Of a stretch of DNA of 64,000 bases, positions 28,001 to 36,295 are shown in pieces. Below the pieces are notes generated by a model, which saw only the letters and a list, made by a program, of their open reading frames with translations, was not told the DNA's origin and did no database searches. Where the stretch lies: the NCBI RefSeq assembly GCF_000987765.1, contig NZ_LAHP01000010.1, positions 62,001 to 126,000 of the forward strand. The letters are read 5' to 3'. Every line of letters starts with the position of its first letter. Position 1 is the stretch's first letter. The DNA is from Arsukibacterium sp. MJ3. GTDB taxonomy: Bacteria; Pseudomonadota; Gammaproteobacteria; Enterobacterales; Alteromonadaceae. The position numbers were made by a program, and so were the translations under genes.

Positions 28001-29548
28001 GGTAGTGTTGAACAATATTTAGACAATCCACGTAGCCACCATTTAGGTATTAGCTTGGTTAGGCGACGTTTTTATACCCGGCTACTGCGTGAATTAAGCG
28101 CCGGCGGGCATTGGCAAGGCGAAGAACTGGTCATTACCCCTGATGGAAGAGAGCGCCCAGCGCTGATTAACATTAGCGCTATTGGTGAGCAACAACAGGT
28201 CGCGTTCTTTGTGTTAGTGTTTACCGACATCACCGCCCAAAAACTGGCCGAAGAAGAATTACGTTATCTGGCCAATTATGATGCACTGACCGGCTTGCCA
28301 AACCGCGCCTTGCTAATGGACCGCATTCTGCATGCCATGGAGCAATCACGGCGAGAGAAAAAATCGCTGGCCTTATGTTTTATTGATTTAGATAAATTTA
28401 AGCAAGTTAACGACTCGCTGGGCCATGACATTGGCGATTTATTATTAAAAGAAGTGGCCCGCAGGCTTGGCCTATCTCTGCGTGAGCGCGATACAGTTGC
28501 CAGGTTAGGCGGTGATGAGTTTGTGGTGCTGCTAGAAGGCTATCGCCGTGGTGAAAATGTCAGCATGGTGGCTCGAAAAATGCTAACTGTCGTCAGTGAG
28601 CCGATGAAATTAGGGCCACATACCGTTGGTGTTTCACCCAGTATTGGTATCGCCCTGTACCCGGACGATGCCTTAACAGCACAAGAGCTGCTAAAACATG
28701 CCGACGTAGCGATGTATCATGCCAAAGAAGCCGGTCGAAATAACTTTCAGTTTTTTACCAATGAAATGAACATTAAAGCCCATATGCAACTGGCCCGGGA
28801 AACTCGTTTGCGAAAGGCGCATCAAAATAATGAGTTTTTTAATGTGTACCAGCCTATTGTCGACAGCAAACAGCGAAAAATGGTTGGTGCAGAAGTACTG
28901 ATGCGCTGGCAAAGTACCGATGGCGTTGTCTCTCCAGTTGAATTTATTCCACTGGCAGAAGAATTGCGCTTAATCATCAGCATGACTCAGCAGTTATTAG
29001 AGCGGGCCCTGGCTGATTTAAGCGAATGGCGTGCCAACGGTATCGACATCTACTTATCGGTTAATTTAGCTACCCAACATTTAGAGCAAACTAATCTGGC
29101 TAGCCATACCGCCAATCTTTTGAGCAAATATCAATTGCCCGCCAGCTGCTTAAGGTTTGAGGTAACTGAAAGTGCACTGATGAATGATCCGCAAAGTGCT
29201 ATTGAAACCATGTTGGCGTTAAATGCGCTAGGTATTCAGCTAGCACTGGACGATTTTGGCACCGGCTACTCGTCACTGAAATACTTGAAACAATTACCGA
29301 TTGATGCGATAAAAATTGACCGCAGTTTTGTAAGTGATATTGGCATTGATAAAAACGATGAAACCATTATCGATGCTATGCTTAGCATGGCTAATAGCCT
29401 GGGCATTTATTGCATCGCGGAGGGCGTTGAAACGCCCGAGCAACTGGCCTTTTTTACCGAGCGACATTGTGTGCTGATCCAAGGCTATTTATTCTCTAAA
29501 CCGCTTAGCGCAGCACAAATTACGGTATTTTGGCAACAGCAACTTTAA
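25001..29548 (+). CDS. reg_prop-Y_Y_Y-PAS-PAS-GGDEF-EAL cyclic-di-GMP sensor
   Basis: A GTG start opens a signal peptide (about 1-34, cut near SLAQA). Propeller repeats such as LWVATAGGLNRF and LWLGTNNGLNKL (about 45-690) and a Y_Y_Y domain (to about 790) are predicted periplasmic; one membrane segment is at about 802-820. Then come two PAS domains (about 840-1090), a GGDEF domain with intact RLGGDEF (Gly1170) and inhibitory site RERD, and a C-terminal EAL domain. The EAL signature reads EVL (Glu1298), and the metal and catalytic residues in FEVTESAL, DDFGTGYSSL, KIDRSF and EGVET are present. Both synthesis and breakdown of cyclic-di-GMP are plausible. The sensor half parallels the histidine kinase at 1098-4436. 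Confidence 0.94.
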   Translation: MISRVNLLPDYSKLLIRTLLLSLLLVLSGHSLAQAPLLQPLTPDQGLSQSTVYDLMIDSNGFLWVATAGGLNRFDANNVSRMSGAEHSLDDIAFSRIVEDKQGRIWAAAETIGLYLYDNNNSTFNLFMALPNNGEVERYHAIFDVIDEDANHLLFSLDDEVHRLNKTTGQSTLLFSLKEYNAESAWFRVLFLNGNFIYAGATTGLLQYNIATATHQFVPYLATEDVNADQRQVKHLSSAGGRLYIGTVEGLYSLDLAQLEDPKRDAEPLQRQQNIANYNIWQMHWQGTKALVATEQGLFSFSSEDNTLEFLLRFSDSQLGLYDDNILDLVADDFGGYWLASRDDGAYYWHPRSLAFEHISRQTALGKQLSNDKIYQLTADAHNNLWLGTNNGLNKLNIDSSVTLAYFVSDDAKAVWHPGTIQQVMLDPNNPQQLWFTSSTGLNLFDTVNGELLPLPLANEANRRLLSSSYYFYVDNKQGVSQVYFGQDSTFYRYIPADGSVTELQIFQQLPMHYFAGIVGALPGKPDELLLATADQLWIYNSRLDKISLFYQASSYQPELQRYADQMVLDNNGILWLGINGIGLLGFDSESLKLTHHFTTKNKLIAEQVYALQKDHAGDIWFSSHSGLSRLQPKTLQIEHFSKADGLMVHEFNGGASTVLPDGRIAFGSMRGITLVDPKKLTSQEPRPKVNITDIRVLSGSFKAQSDILNDKNFNISHDDLGIQIQFSAMHFRDNHKMRYRFWLEGRDKINYPEQQTNKVVFPNLRSGRYRFNIVAIAPHTGLESDVSSISFVIEPAPWRSPRALLLYAIISLGLFYYLYRLRREQQRIITEAHQDIATSEQRLKQALASVDSGAFEWQASKDTLYSSRMQLMLGYGDLMNHITMQQHQSLIHPEDRDNYQQQWQRFLQQPSGSFDITYRLKHKENAWLWFRDQGRATILDNADRVLTITGTYSNITETRANMEKAKLFGEAFQQTRDWVVILDSKQRVIAANQSFSAAFGSVEQYLDNPRSHHLGISLVRRRFYTRLLRELSAGGHWQGEELVITPDGRERPALINISAIGEQQQVAFFVLVFTDITAQKLAEEELRYLANYDALTGLPNRALLMDRILHAMEQSRREKKSLALCFIDLDKFKQVNDSLGHDIGDLLLKEVARRLGLSLRERDTVARLGGDEFVVLLEGYRRGENVSMVARKMLTVVSEPMKLGPHTVGVSPSIGIALYPDDALTAQELLKHADVAMYHAKEAGRNNFQFFTNEMNIKAHMQLARETRLRKAHQNNEFFNVYQPIVDSKQRKMVGAEVLMRWQSTDGVVSPVEFIPLAEELRLIISMTQQLLERALADLSEWRANGIDIYLSVNLATQHLEQTNLASHTANLLSKYQLPASCLRFEVTESALMNDPQSAIETMLALNALGIQLALDDFGTGYSSLKYLKQLPIDAIKIDRSFVSDIGIDKNDETIIDAMLSMANSLGIYCIAEGVETPEQLAFFTERHCVLIQGYLFSKPLSAAQITVFWQQQL

Positions 29549-29598
29549 TTGCGGCCTGTTATACTGCGCGGCCTGAACCCTTCGTTGCCGGGAACGCT

Positions 29599-30447
29599 AT
29601 GCAACCTCACCTGCTAAAAGGCGCACTATTACTGTTGCTGGCCGAAGCTTGCTTTGCTGGCATTGGAGCTATTGTTAAATACACCAGCGATATGGCCAGC
29701 GAAGTACAAATTGTGTTTTTTCGCAACTTGTTTGCCTTATTGTTAATGTTACCGTTTTTATATCGTCATGGCTTCGTCATGTTAAAAACTCAACGCTGGT
29801 ATTTGCATGTAAGCCGAGCGCTTACTGGCTTAATATCAATGTATTGTTTTTTTTATGTGTTATCGCAATTGCCTTTAGCGCAGGCGATGATGATAATTAT
29901 GTCATCGCCTTTCATTGTGCCGATACTGGCCCGTTTTTGGTTAAATGAACGCCCCAGCCGCACTACCCGCATTGGCATTGTGCTGGGGTTTATTGGTGTG
30001 GTCCTGGCGTTGCCTACCCCCGATCCAAGCCTTAATATGGTGCTTTTGTTAGCGTTATTTTCAGCTTTTTTGGTTGCCATTACTAAAACGACCATTCGAG
30101 CGATGGCCAGCACAGAATCGGCGGTACGAATAGTATTTTACTTTTCGTTACTAACGGCCTTAATGTCTGCCATTCCGGTACCTTTTTATTGGCAACCTTT
30201 GCCAGGCAGTGTATGGCTGGCATTTATTGGTATGGGTATTCTGGCGGCAATTGGCCAGCTGGCAATGACCAATGCCTTTGCTATTGCCCCAGCCAGTGAT
30301 ATTGGCATGTGGACATACAGCAGCGTATTATTTGCCGGTGCTTTTGGTTATTTTTTTTGGCAAGAGCCGGTAACCTGGGGTTGGGTAGCCGGGGTTATCG
30401 TCATTTTTTATGCCGGTTATGTCACTACCCGCCAACGCCTTTTTTAA
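29599..30447 (+). CDS. DMT-superfamily (EamA) transporter
   Basis: A protein of 282 residues with ten hydrophobic segments in two EamA repeats, each about 130 residues. Signatures include LLLAEACFAGIGAIVKYTS, RALTGLISMYCFFYVLSQLPLAQAM, RIGIVLGFIGVVLA and VLFAGAFGYFFWQEPVTWGWVAGVIVI. I start it at MQPHLLKGALL, which aligns with family members; an upstream in-frame ATG would overlap the previous gene and add a non-membrane stretch. Drug/metabolite transporters of this branch export small metabolites; substrate unknown. Confidence 0.85.
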   Translation: MQPHLLKGALLLLLAEACFAGIGAIVKYTSDMASEVQIVFFRNLFALLLMLPFLYRHGFVMLKTQRWYLHVSRALTGLISMYCFFYVLSQLPLAQAMMIIMSSPFIVPILARFWLNERPSRTTRIGIVLGFIGVVLALPTPDPSLNMVLLLALFSAFLVAITKTTIRAMASTESAVRIVFYFSLLTALMSAIPVPFYWQPLPGSVWLAFIGMGILAAIGQLAMTNAFAIAPASDIGMWTYSSVLFAGAFGYFFWQEPVTWGWVAGVIVIFYAGYVTTRQRLF

Positions 30448-30586
30448 TACAGCTTGTAACGTAAATACGTGTAGAGATAGAAAAATGGCTTGCTACAAAG
30501 CTTTTGCCAACGATACTGGTACTGCGGCAAAGAACACGCTAAAATAGTTTCCTTTTTTTAAGCGACAACACAGGTAACAATCAACA

Positions 30587-32011
30587 ATGGGCAAGAAGCT
30601 GCACATTAAAACCTGGGGCTGCCAGATGAATGAATATGATTCATCGAAAATGGCAGACCTGCTGGATGCAACACATGGCTATACTCTGACTGACATAGCG
30701 GAAGAAGCCGATGTAATTTTGCTAAACACTTGCTCTATCCGCGAAAAAGCTCAGGAGAAAGTGTTCCATCAACTGGGTCGCTGGCGTCCTTTAAAAGAAA
30801 AAAACCCTGACTTAATTATCGGTGTTGGTGGCTGTGTCGCGTCGCAGGAAGGCAAAGCCATCCGCGATCGTGCACCCTTTGTTGATATTGTTTTTGGTCC
30901 ACAAACGTTGCATCGCTTACCTGAAATGATTAATTCAGTCCGCGGTTCACACTCGCCAGTGGTCGATGTGTCTTTCCCTGAAATTGAAAAATTTGATCGC
31001 CTGCCAGAACCTAAAGCCGATGGGCCAACCGCCTTCGTGTCGATTATGGAAGGCTGCTCTAAATACTGTACCTTTTGTGTCGTACCCTACACCCGTGGTG
31101 AAGAAGTCAGCCGGCCGCTGGACGACGTATTGTTTGAAATAGCCCAACTGGCTGCCCAGGGCGTGCGTGAAGTAAACCTGCTGGGGCAAAATGTTAACGG
31201 TTACCGTGGCGACACCTATGATGGGGTGACTTGCCACTTCTCAGAACTATTGCGTTTAGTGGCGGCGATTGATGGCATTGACCGTGTGCGCTATACCACC
31301 TCGCATCCTATCGAGTTTAGCGACGACATTATCGAAGTATACCGTGACGTACCAGAGCTGGTAGACCACTTGCATCTGCCGGTACAATCGGGCTCAGATC
31401 GGATCCTAAACCTGATGAAGCGTGGCCATACCGCCTTGGAATATAAGGCCCAAATTCGTAAGTTGAAAAAAGTGCGGCCTAATTTAAGCATGTCGTCAGA
31501 CTTTATTATTGGCTTTCCCGGTGAAGACGATGCTGATTTTCAGGCCACCATGGACCTTATTCAGGCTATCGACTTCGATATGAGCTTTAGTTTTATTTAC
31601 AGTGCCCGCCCTGGCACCCCGGCAGCCGACTTACCTGATGATGTTACCGATGATGCAAAAAAACAGCGGCTGTATATTTTACAAGACCGGATTAACCAGC
31701 AGGCACTGAAAATAGCCCGCAATATGCTGGGCACTGAGCAACGCATTCTGGTTGAAGGCCCCTCCAAAAAGAATATTATGGAACTGACCGGCCGCACAGA
31801 AAACAACCGGGTAGTTAACTTTGAAGGCTCGCCACAGATGATTGGCCAGTTTGTTGATGTGAAAATTACTGATGTGTTTAGTAACTCACTCCGTGGTAAT
31901 TTAATCCGGACTGAAGCTGAAATGGGCTTGCGCCGCCAAGTGGCACCGGCCCAAATTTTAGCCAGACAACCCAAAGCTGACCCTTTGGGTGTCGCTACTT
32001 TTACGCCCTGA
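30587..32011 (+). CDS. miaB: tRNA-2-methylthio-N6-dimethylallyladenosine synthase
   Basis: A 474-residue radical-SAM methylthiotransferase that converts i6A37 to ms2i6A37 in tRNAs reading UNN codons. The three N-terminal cluster cysteines are in [21 protein letters not shown] and GVGGCVASQ; the radical-SAM cluster motif is [16 protein letters not shown]; a TRAM domain closes the protein (about 375-440). It heads a conserved miaB-ybeZ-ybeY-corC-lnt series on one strand, with 23 bases of overlap into the next gene if that uses its first GTG. Confidence 0.98.
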   Translation: MGKKLHIKTWGCQMNEYDSSKMADLLDATHGYTLTDIAEEADVILLNTCSIREKAQEKVFHQLGRWRPLKEKNPDLIIGVGGCVASQEGKAIRDRAPFVDIVFGPQTLHRLPEMINSVRGSHSPVVDVSFPEIEKFDRLPEPKADGPTAFVSIMEGCSKYCTFCVVPYTRGEEVSRPLDDVLFEIAQLAAQGVREVNLLGQNVNGYRGDTYDGVTCHFSELLRLVAAIDGIDRVRYTTSHPIEFSDDIIEVYRDVPELVDHLHLPVQSGSDRILNLMKRGHTALEYKAQIRKLKKVRPNLSMSSDFIIGFPGEDDADFQATMDLIQAIDFDMSFSFIYSARPGTPAADLPDDVTDDAKKQRLYILQDRINQQALKIARNMLGTEQRILVEGPSKKNIMELTGRTENNRVVNFEGSPQMIGQFVDVKITDVFSNSLRGNLIRTEAEMGLRRQVAPAQILARQPKADPLGVATFTP

Positions 32012-33041
32012 GCCGGCCATAACCGCGAGTGCACAATTGAACACTGATAACGTGAACGTAGCAGAACTGGTTCTGGAACCGGCCGACAATAATAGGTTAA
32101 AACAACTTTGTGGCCCTTATGACGATAATTTAAAGCACCTTGAACGTCGCTTGCTGGTTGATATCAGCTATCGCGATAATGTGTTTAAAATTGCCGGTCC
32201 CGATGTCAATGTTGGCGCGGCCACCGAGGTTTTACTGAAATTGTTTCAGCTAACGTCTGGCACGCGCCAGCAAGCTCAGGACCTTACCCCGGAACAGGTT
32301 CATCTAACCATCAGTGAAAATTTTGACATTCAGTATGAAGAACAACATGACAGTGCCCGCGATTTCAGCCTGAAAACGAAAAAAGGGCTGGTGAAACCCC
32401 GCAATCCTAATCAGGCAAGCTATGTGGCTAATGTGCTTGCGCACGATGTCTGTTTTGGGGTTGGCCCGGCCGGCACAGGCAAAACGTACCTCGCAGTAGC
32501 TTGTGCGGTTGACGCTTTAGAAAGTGGCAAGGTTAAACGTATTGTGTTAACCCGACCAGCAGTAGAGGCGGGAGAAAAGCTTGGTTTTTTACCTGGCGAT
32601 TTAGCGCAAAAAGTAGACCCTTACTTGCGGCCATTGTACGACGCGCTATTTGAAATGCTTGGTTTTGAAAAAGTAGAAAAATACCTGGAACGTGGCATTA
32701 TTGAAATTGCGCCACTGGCTTACATGCGTGGTCGCACCCTTAACGATGCTTTTATTATTTTAGATGAAAGCCAGAACACCACCATGGAACAAATGAAAAT
32801 GTTCTTAACCCGCATTGGCTTTAGTGCTAAAGCAGTGATCACCGGCGATGTAACGCAGATTGACTTGCCACGCAGTCAATACTCTGGCTTGAAACATGCT
32901 ATCGATGTTTTATCTGACGTTAACGAAATTAGTTTTAACTTTTTTACTGCGAAAGATGTGGTACGACATCCCATAGTGCAGCGTATTGTGCAAGCTTATG
33001 AAGCGCACGAACTGGAAAAATTATCGGCCAAAACTGAATAA
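31989..33041 (+). CDS. ybeZ: PhoH-like ATPase YbeZ
   Basis: A 350-residue PhoH-family ATPase that works with YbeY in rRNA processing. Walker A is [13 protein letters not shown] and Walker [28 protein letters not shown] is the family signature between them. The N-terminal part [19 protein letters not shown] aligns with E. coli YbeZ. The start is not settled: the first GTG overlaps miaB, while TTG 32037 and GTG 32052 lie just past it and give 334 or 329 residues. Its stop overlaps the ybeY start by one base (TAATG). Confidence 0.93.
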   Translation: MSLLLRPEPAITASAQLNTDNVNVAELVLEPADNNRLKQLCGPYDDNLKHLERRLLVDISYRDNVFKIAGPDVNVGAATEVLLKLFQLTSGTRQQAQDLTPEQVHLTISENFDIQYEEQHDSARDFSLKTKKGLVKPRNPNQASYVANVLAHDVCFGVGPAGTGKTYLAVACAVDALESGKVKRIVLTRPAVEAGEKLGFLPGDLAQKVDPYLRPLYDALFEMLGFEKVEKYLERGIIEIAPLAYMRGRTLNDAFIILDESQNTTMEQMKMFLTRIGFSAKAVITGDVTQIDLPRSQYSGLKHAIDVLSDVNEISFNFFTAKDVVRHPIVQRIVQAYEAHELEKLSAKTE

Positions 33042-33502
33042 TGGGCATCGTACTGGATTTACAACTGGCCAGCTGCCATGCCGAATTGCCAACAGAACAT
33101 GATTTTGAGCGCTGGATTAACGCCGCTATTCAACCGTTTCAAACCGAAGCAGAAGTCACGGTGCGCATTGTCGATAACCCGGAAAGTCAGCAACTTAATT
33201 TGCAATATCGTGGTAAAGACAAATCCACTAATGTACTGAGCTTCCCATTTCAAGCACCTCCTGGCATGGAATTGCCGCTGCTGGGCGATATAGTTATTTG
33301 TGCGCCGGTTATTGCGAGCGAAGCGAGCCAGCAACAAAAAGTACTTAACCACCACTGGGCTCATATGGTGGTGCACGGTTGCTTGCATTTATTGGGGTTT
33401 GACCATATAAATGACAGCGATGCTGAAGAAATGGAAGCCGAAGAAATTCAGATCCTGGCTAGTCTTGGTATAAATAATCCCTATTTGTTAGATGATAACT
33501 AG
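33041..33502 (+). CDS. ybeY: rRNA maturation RNase YbeY
   Basis: A 153-residue single-metal endoribonuclease required for 16S rRNA 3'-end maturation and ribosome quality control. The zinc motif is intact in [21 protein letters not shown] (three histidines), and the substrate-facing blocks [18 protein letters not shown] and [11 protein letters not shown] are present. Translational coupling with ybeZ by an overlapping TAATG fits their known cooperation. Confidence 0.97.
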   Translation: MGIVLDLQLASCHAELPTEHDFERWINAAIQPFQTEAEVTVRIVDNPESQQLNLQYRGKDKSTNVLSFPFQAPPGMELPLLGDIVICAPVIASEASQQQKVLNHHWAHMVVHGCLHLLGFDHINDSDAEEMEAEEIQILASLGINNPYLLDDN

Positions 33503-33550
33503 GGCCTGTTTACGCTTAATTATTATTAATCATGGAGCATAAGTTCACGA

Positions 33551-34423
33551 ATGAGTGACGACAACCCCCACTCTAGCCGCGGTTCTGCCGGCAAAACCTG
33601 GTTAGAGCGTATCGCCAGTATTTTTAGTGCAGAACCACAGGATATTTCAGATCTGGTCGAGATAATAAGCGAAGCAGCAATGCGCCAACTTATTGATAGT
33701 GATACGAAAAGCATGCTGCAAGGCGTGTTAGATGTATCAAAAATGCGGGCACGCGACATTATGGTGCCGCGCTCGCAAATGGCCACCATCGACATTGAAC
33801 AGCCAGTTAGCGCTTTTTTACCCATTTTGCTGGAAAATAACCACAGCCGATATCCGGTGGTTAACGAAGATAAAGACCACGTCGAAGGTATTTTACTGGT
33901 AAAAGATTTATTGCAATTCGCCCTTAACCCAAATCAAACTGACTGGCATATTCGTGATTTTCTGCGCCCTGCCGTTATTATTCCGGAAAGTAAGCGGGTT
34001 GATGCACTGTTAAAAGAGTTCCGGCAAAAGCGTTACCATATGGCCATTGTTGTGGATGAATATGGTGGTGTATCTGGGCTGGTTACCATTGAGGATATTC
34101 TGGAACAGATTGTTGGCGAAATTGAAGATGAGCACGACGACGAAGAAGATAACGACATTAAAAAAATGGCTTCCCGGGTGTTCCAAGTCAGTGCCCTGAC
34201 GCCACTGGATGAGTTTAATGAAAGTTTTGGTACCGGCTTTGACGAAGAAGATGCTGATACTATTGGCGGCATAGTGTTGCACGCCTTTGGCCATATGCCT
34301 GAGCGCGGCGAAAGCATTCAACTGGGCGATCTGACCTTTAAAGTCAGTAAAGCCAATAGCCGTCGCCTGCTGCAACTGCAGGTTATTAAAGCAAAAGAGC
34401 CTGTTGCTGCTGAGGACGCCTAA
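33551..34423 (+). CDS. corC: CNNM/CorC-family CBS-domain transport protein
   Basis: A 290-residue cytosolic protein with two CBS domains (about 70-190, ARDIMVPRSQMATID and RYHMAIVVDEYGGVSGLVTIEDILEQIVGEIEDE) and a C-terminal CorC_HlyC domain (about 205-285). It has no membrane part, like E. coli CorC/YbeX, which is linked to magnesium and cobalt efflux and to ribosome function through the YbeZ-YbeY neighbourhood. It lies between ybeY (48-base gap) and lnt. Confidence 0.95.
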   Translation: MSDDNPHSSRGSAGKTWLERIASIFSAEPQDISDLVEIISEAAMRQLIDSDTKSMLQGVLDVSKMRARDIMVPRSQMATIDIEQPVSAFLPILLENNHSRYPVVNEDKDHVEGILLVKDLLQFALNPNQTDWHIRDFLRPAVIIPESKRVDALLKEFRQKRYHMAIVVDEYGGVSGLVTIEDILEQIVGEIEDEHDDEEDNDIKKMASRVFQVSALTPLDEFNESFGTGFDEEDADTIGGIVLHAFGHMPERGESIQLGDLTFKVSKANSRRLLQLQVIKAKEPVAAEDA

Positions 34424-34458
34424 TCATCGCTACTGTTACCGCTAAAACCACCTTTGTT

Positions 34459-35988
34459 GTGCTACTGCTAAGCGGCGCCGGTGCGTTAAATACCTTAGCT
34501 TTTGCCCCATTTACTTTTTGGTGGCTGCCGTTTTTTACTTTAGCGTTGTTAAGCGCGGTGATCAACCGGGCCCGTAGCTGGCGGCTAGCGGCTATGGCCG
34601 GTTTTATTTATGGTCTGGGTTGGTTTGGGTTTGGTATTAGCTGGGTCCACGTCAGTATTGAGCAGTTTGGTGGCTTACCACTGGCAGCAAGCCTGGGGCT
34701 TATGGCCCTGTTAGTTAGCTATCTGGCATTGTTTCCGGCCCTGGCGGCACTGCTTAGTTACCGTTTACGCCACGGTGTACTCACGTTTGCCGCAGTGTGG
34801 GTTGCGGTTGAATGGCTGCGAAGCGTGTTATTTACTGGTTTTCCCTGGCTGTCGCTCGGTTATAGCCAAACCTCTGCTGGTTTAGCCCCTTACGCACCCC
34901 TGATTGGTGAAACGGGTATTAGTTTTATACTTGCCGCCAGCGCTGCCGCGCTGGCGCGGGTATACCAGAGAGCCCCCTTATTAACGCCATCGCTTTTAAC
35001 GCCAACGCTATTACACAGAATTGTGCCACTGGTTCTGGCAGCAGTAGTACTGGCAAGCGCTCCGTTATTGGATAGGATGAAAGGCTGGCACACCAGTGAT
35101 CGCAGCATTAGCGTGGTAATGGTTCAAGGTAATATTAAACAGGAGTTACGCTGGCAGCCAGAGCAAGAATGGCTCACCATGCTGAAGTATCTTGACCTTA
35201 CCCGGCCACACTTCGTCAATGCTGATATTGTGATCTGGCCCGAGGCCGCTATACCGCAATTAGAACCGCTGGCTGAAGCCTTTCTGGACAACCTGAACCG
35301 AGCGGCATTTTATAACAATACGGCTGTTGTTACCGGTATTCTTGACTATAACCTTAAAACAGAACAAGCCTGGAATAACTTAATTGTGCTGGGTAAAGAT
35401 AAGCCCGAGGCAACTGAAGGCCAATATTTTTATGGCCATAACAACCGTTTTAGTAAACATCATTTACTGCCTATTGGCGAATTTGTGCCAATGGAAAACT
35501 GGCTACGTGCTTTGGCCCCTATTTTTGACTTGCCCATGAGCTCTTTTAGCCGGGGCAGTTTTGTGCAACCAAATTTACTGGCCAACGGTTATCACTTGCT
35601 TAGTGCCATTTGTTTTGAAATTGCCTTTCCCAGGCAAATTCGGGCGAACCTAACTAACGATACTGATGTTATTTTAACAGTAAGCAACGATGCCTGGTTT
35701 GGTGACAGTATTGGCCCGCATCAACATTTACAAATTGCCCAAATGCGCGCCCGCGAGTTTGGCAAACCGGTTTTGCGTGCTACCAATAACGGCATTACCG
35801 CCACAATAAATGCCGATGGCAGCATCCGGCAGCGGTTACCGCAGTTTAAAGAAGCCGTATTGCTGGACACTGTACCACTTAGCATCGGCCATACTTGGTA
35901 TAGCCGCTTTGGCGATTGGCCCTTGGCGTTATTTCTGACAGTATTCCTAGCTAGCGGATGGCTGCATCGTCATTTTCGCCAGTCTTGA
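34459..35988 (+). CDS. lnt: Apolipoprotein N-acyltransferase
   Basis: An inner-membrane enzyme that adds the third acyl chain to lipoproteins. Six or more N-terminal membrane segments precede a nitrilase-like periplasmic domain with the triad Glu (WPEAAIP), Lys (FSKHHLLPIGEFVP) and Cys (SAICFEIAFP), then a last membrane segment. The GTG given here (509 residues) has no ribosome-binding site. The frame is open upstream to a stop at 34411-34413 with no ATG, GTG or TTG. ATC 34426 lies nine bases after GAGGA and would add 11 residues, which suits the family N-terminus better. A non-standard start is therefore possible. Confidence 0.93.
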   Translation: MLLLSGAGALNTLAFAPFTFWWLPFFTLALLSAVINRARSWRLAAMAGFIYGLGWFGFGISWVHVSIEQFGGLPLAASLGLMALLVSYLALFPALAALLSYRLRHGVLTFAAVWVAVEWLRSVLFTGFPWLSLGYSQTSAGLAPYAPLIGETGISFILAASAAALARVYQRAPLLTPSLLTPTLLHRIVPLVLAAVVLASAPLLDRMKGWHTSDRSISVVMVQGNIKQELRWQPEQEWLTMLKYLDLTRPHFVNADIVIWPEAAIPQLEPLAEAFLDNLNRAAFYNNTAVVTGILDYNLKTEQAWNNLIVLGKDKPEATEGQYFYGHNNRFSKHHLLPIGEFVPMENWLRALAPIFDLPMSSFSRGSFVQPNLLANGYHLLSAICFEIAFPRQIRANLTNDTDVILTVSNDAWFGDSIGPHQHLQIAQMRAREFGKPVLRATNNGITATINADGSIRQRLPQFKEAVLLDTVPLSIGHTWYSRFGDWPLALFLTVFLASGWLHRHFRQS

Positions 35989-36295
35989 TTTTAATTGCGT
36001 CACCCAGCCACCTAAACTGCTAAAGCTCTACACTTTTTTAAGGTTGTACGCCTGATAAAAATCAGCTGAATTACAAATTGTAACAAATGTTTAGTTAAGC
36101 CCTAGCATAGAAATTACACAAAACAACACTTTTCGGGAACTTTTCATTTATGGTTGCATTGGTGCTTTTTCTGTGAAAAAACTTTGTTCATGCTGAATAA
36201 AACAGCAATGCGATAAAGCGCTATTAAAGCGCTATAAGCATCAGATAAAATCAGCAATATGACTGATTGAAACAAAATCCAGAGGAAGTACCTAA
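35989..36295. promoter_or_regulatory. Leader/promoter region of the secreted protease gene
   Basis: A+T-rich noncoding stretch with no open gene. It holds a tandem 11-bp repeat TAAAGCGCTAT (36214-36224 and 36225-36235), a perfect small hairpin TTTTTC/GAAAAA (36166-36180), an inverted repeat ATCAG/CTGAT just before the ribosome-binding site AGAGGAAG, and a CTGAT/ATCAG hairpin near 36051 too weak to call a terminator of lnt. Confidence 0.5.
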
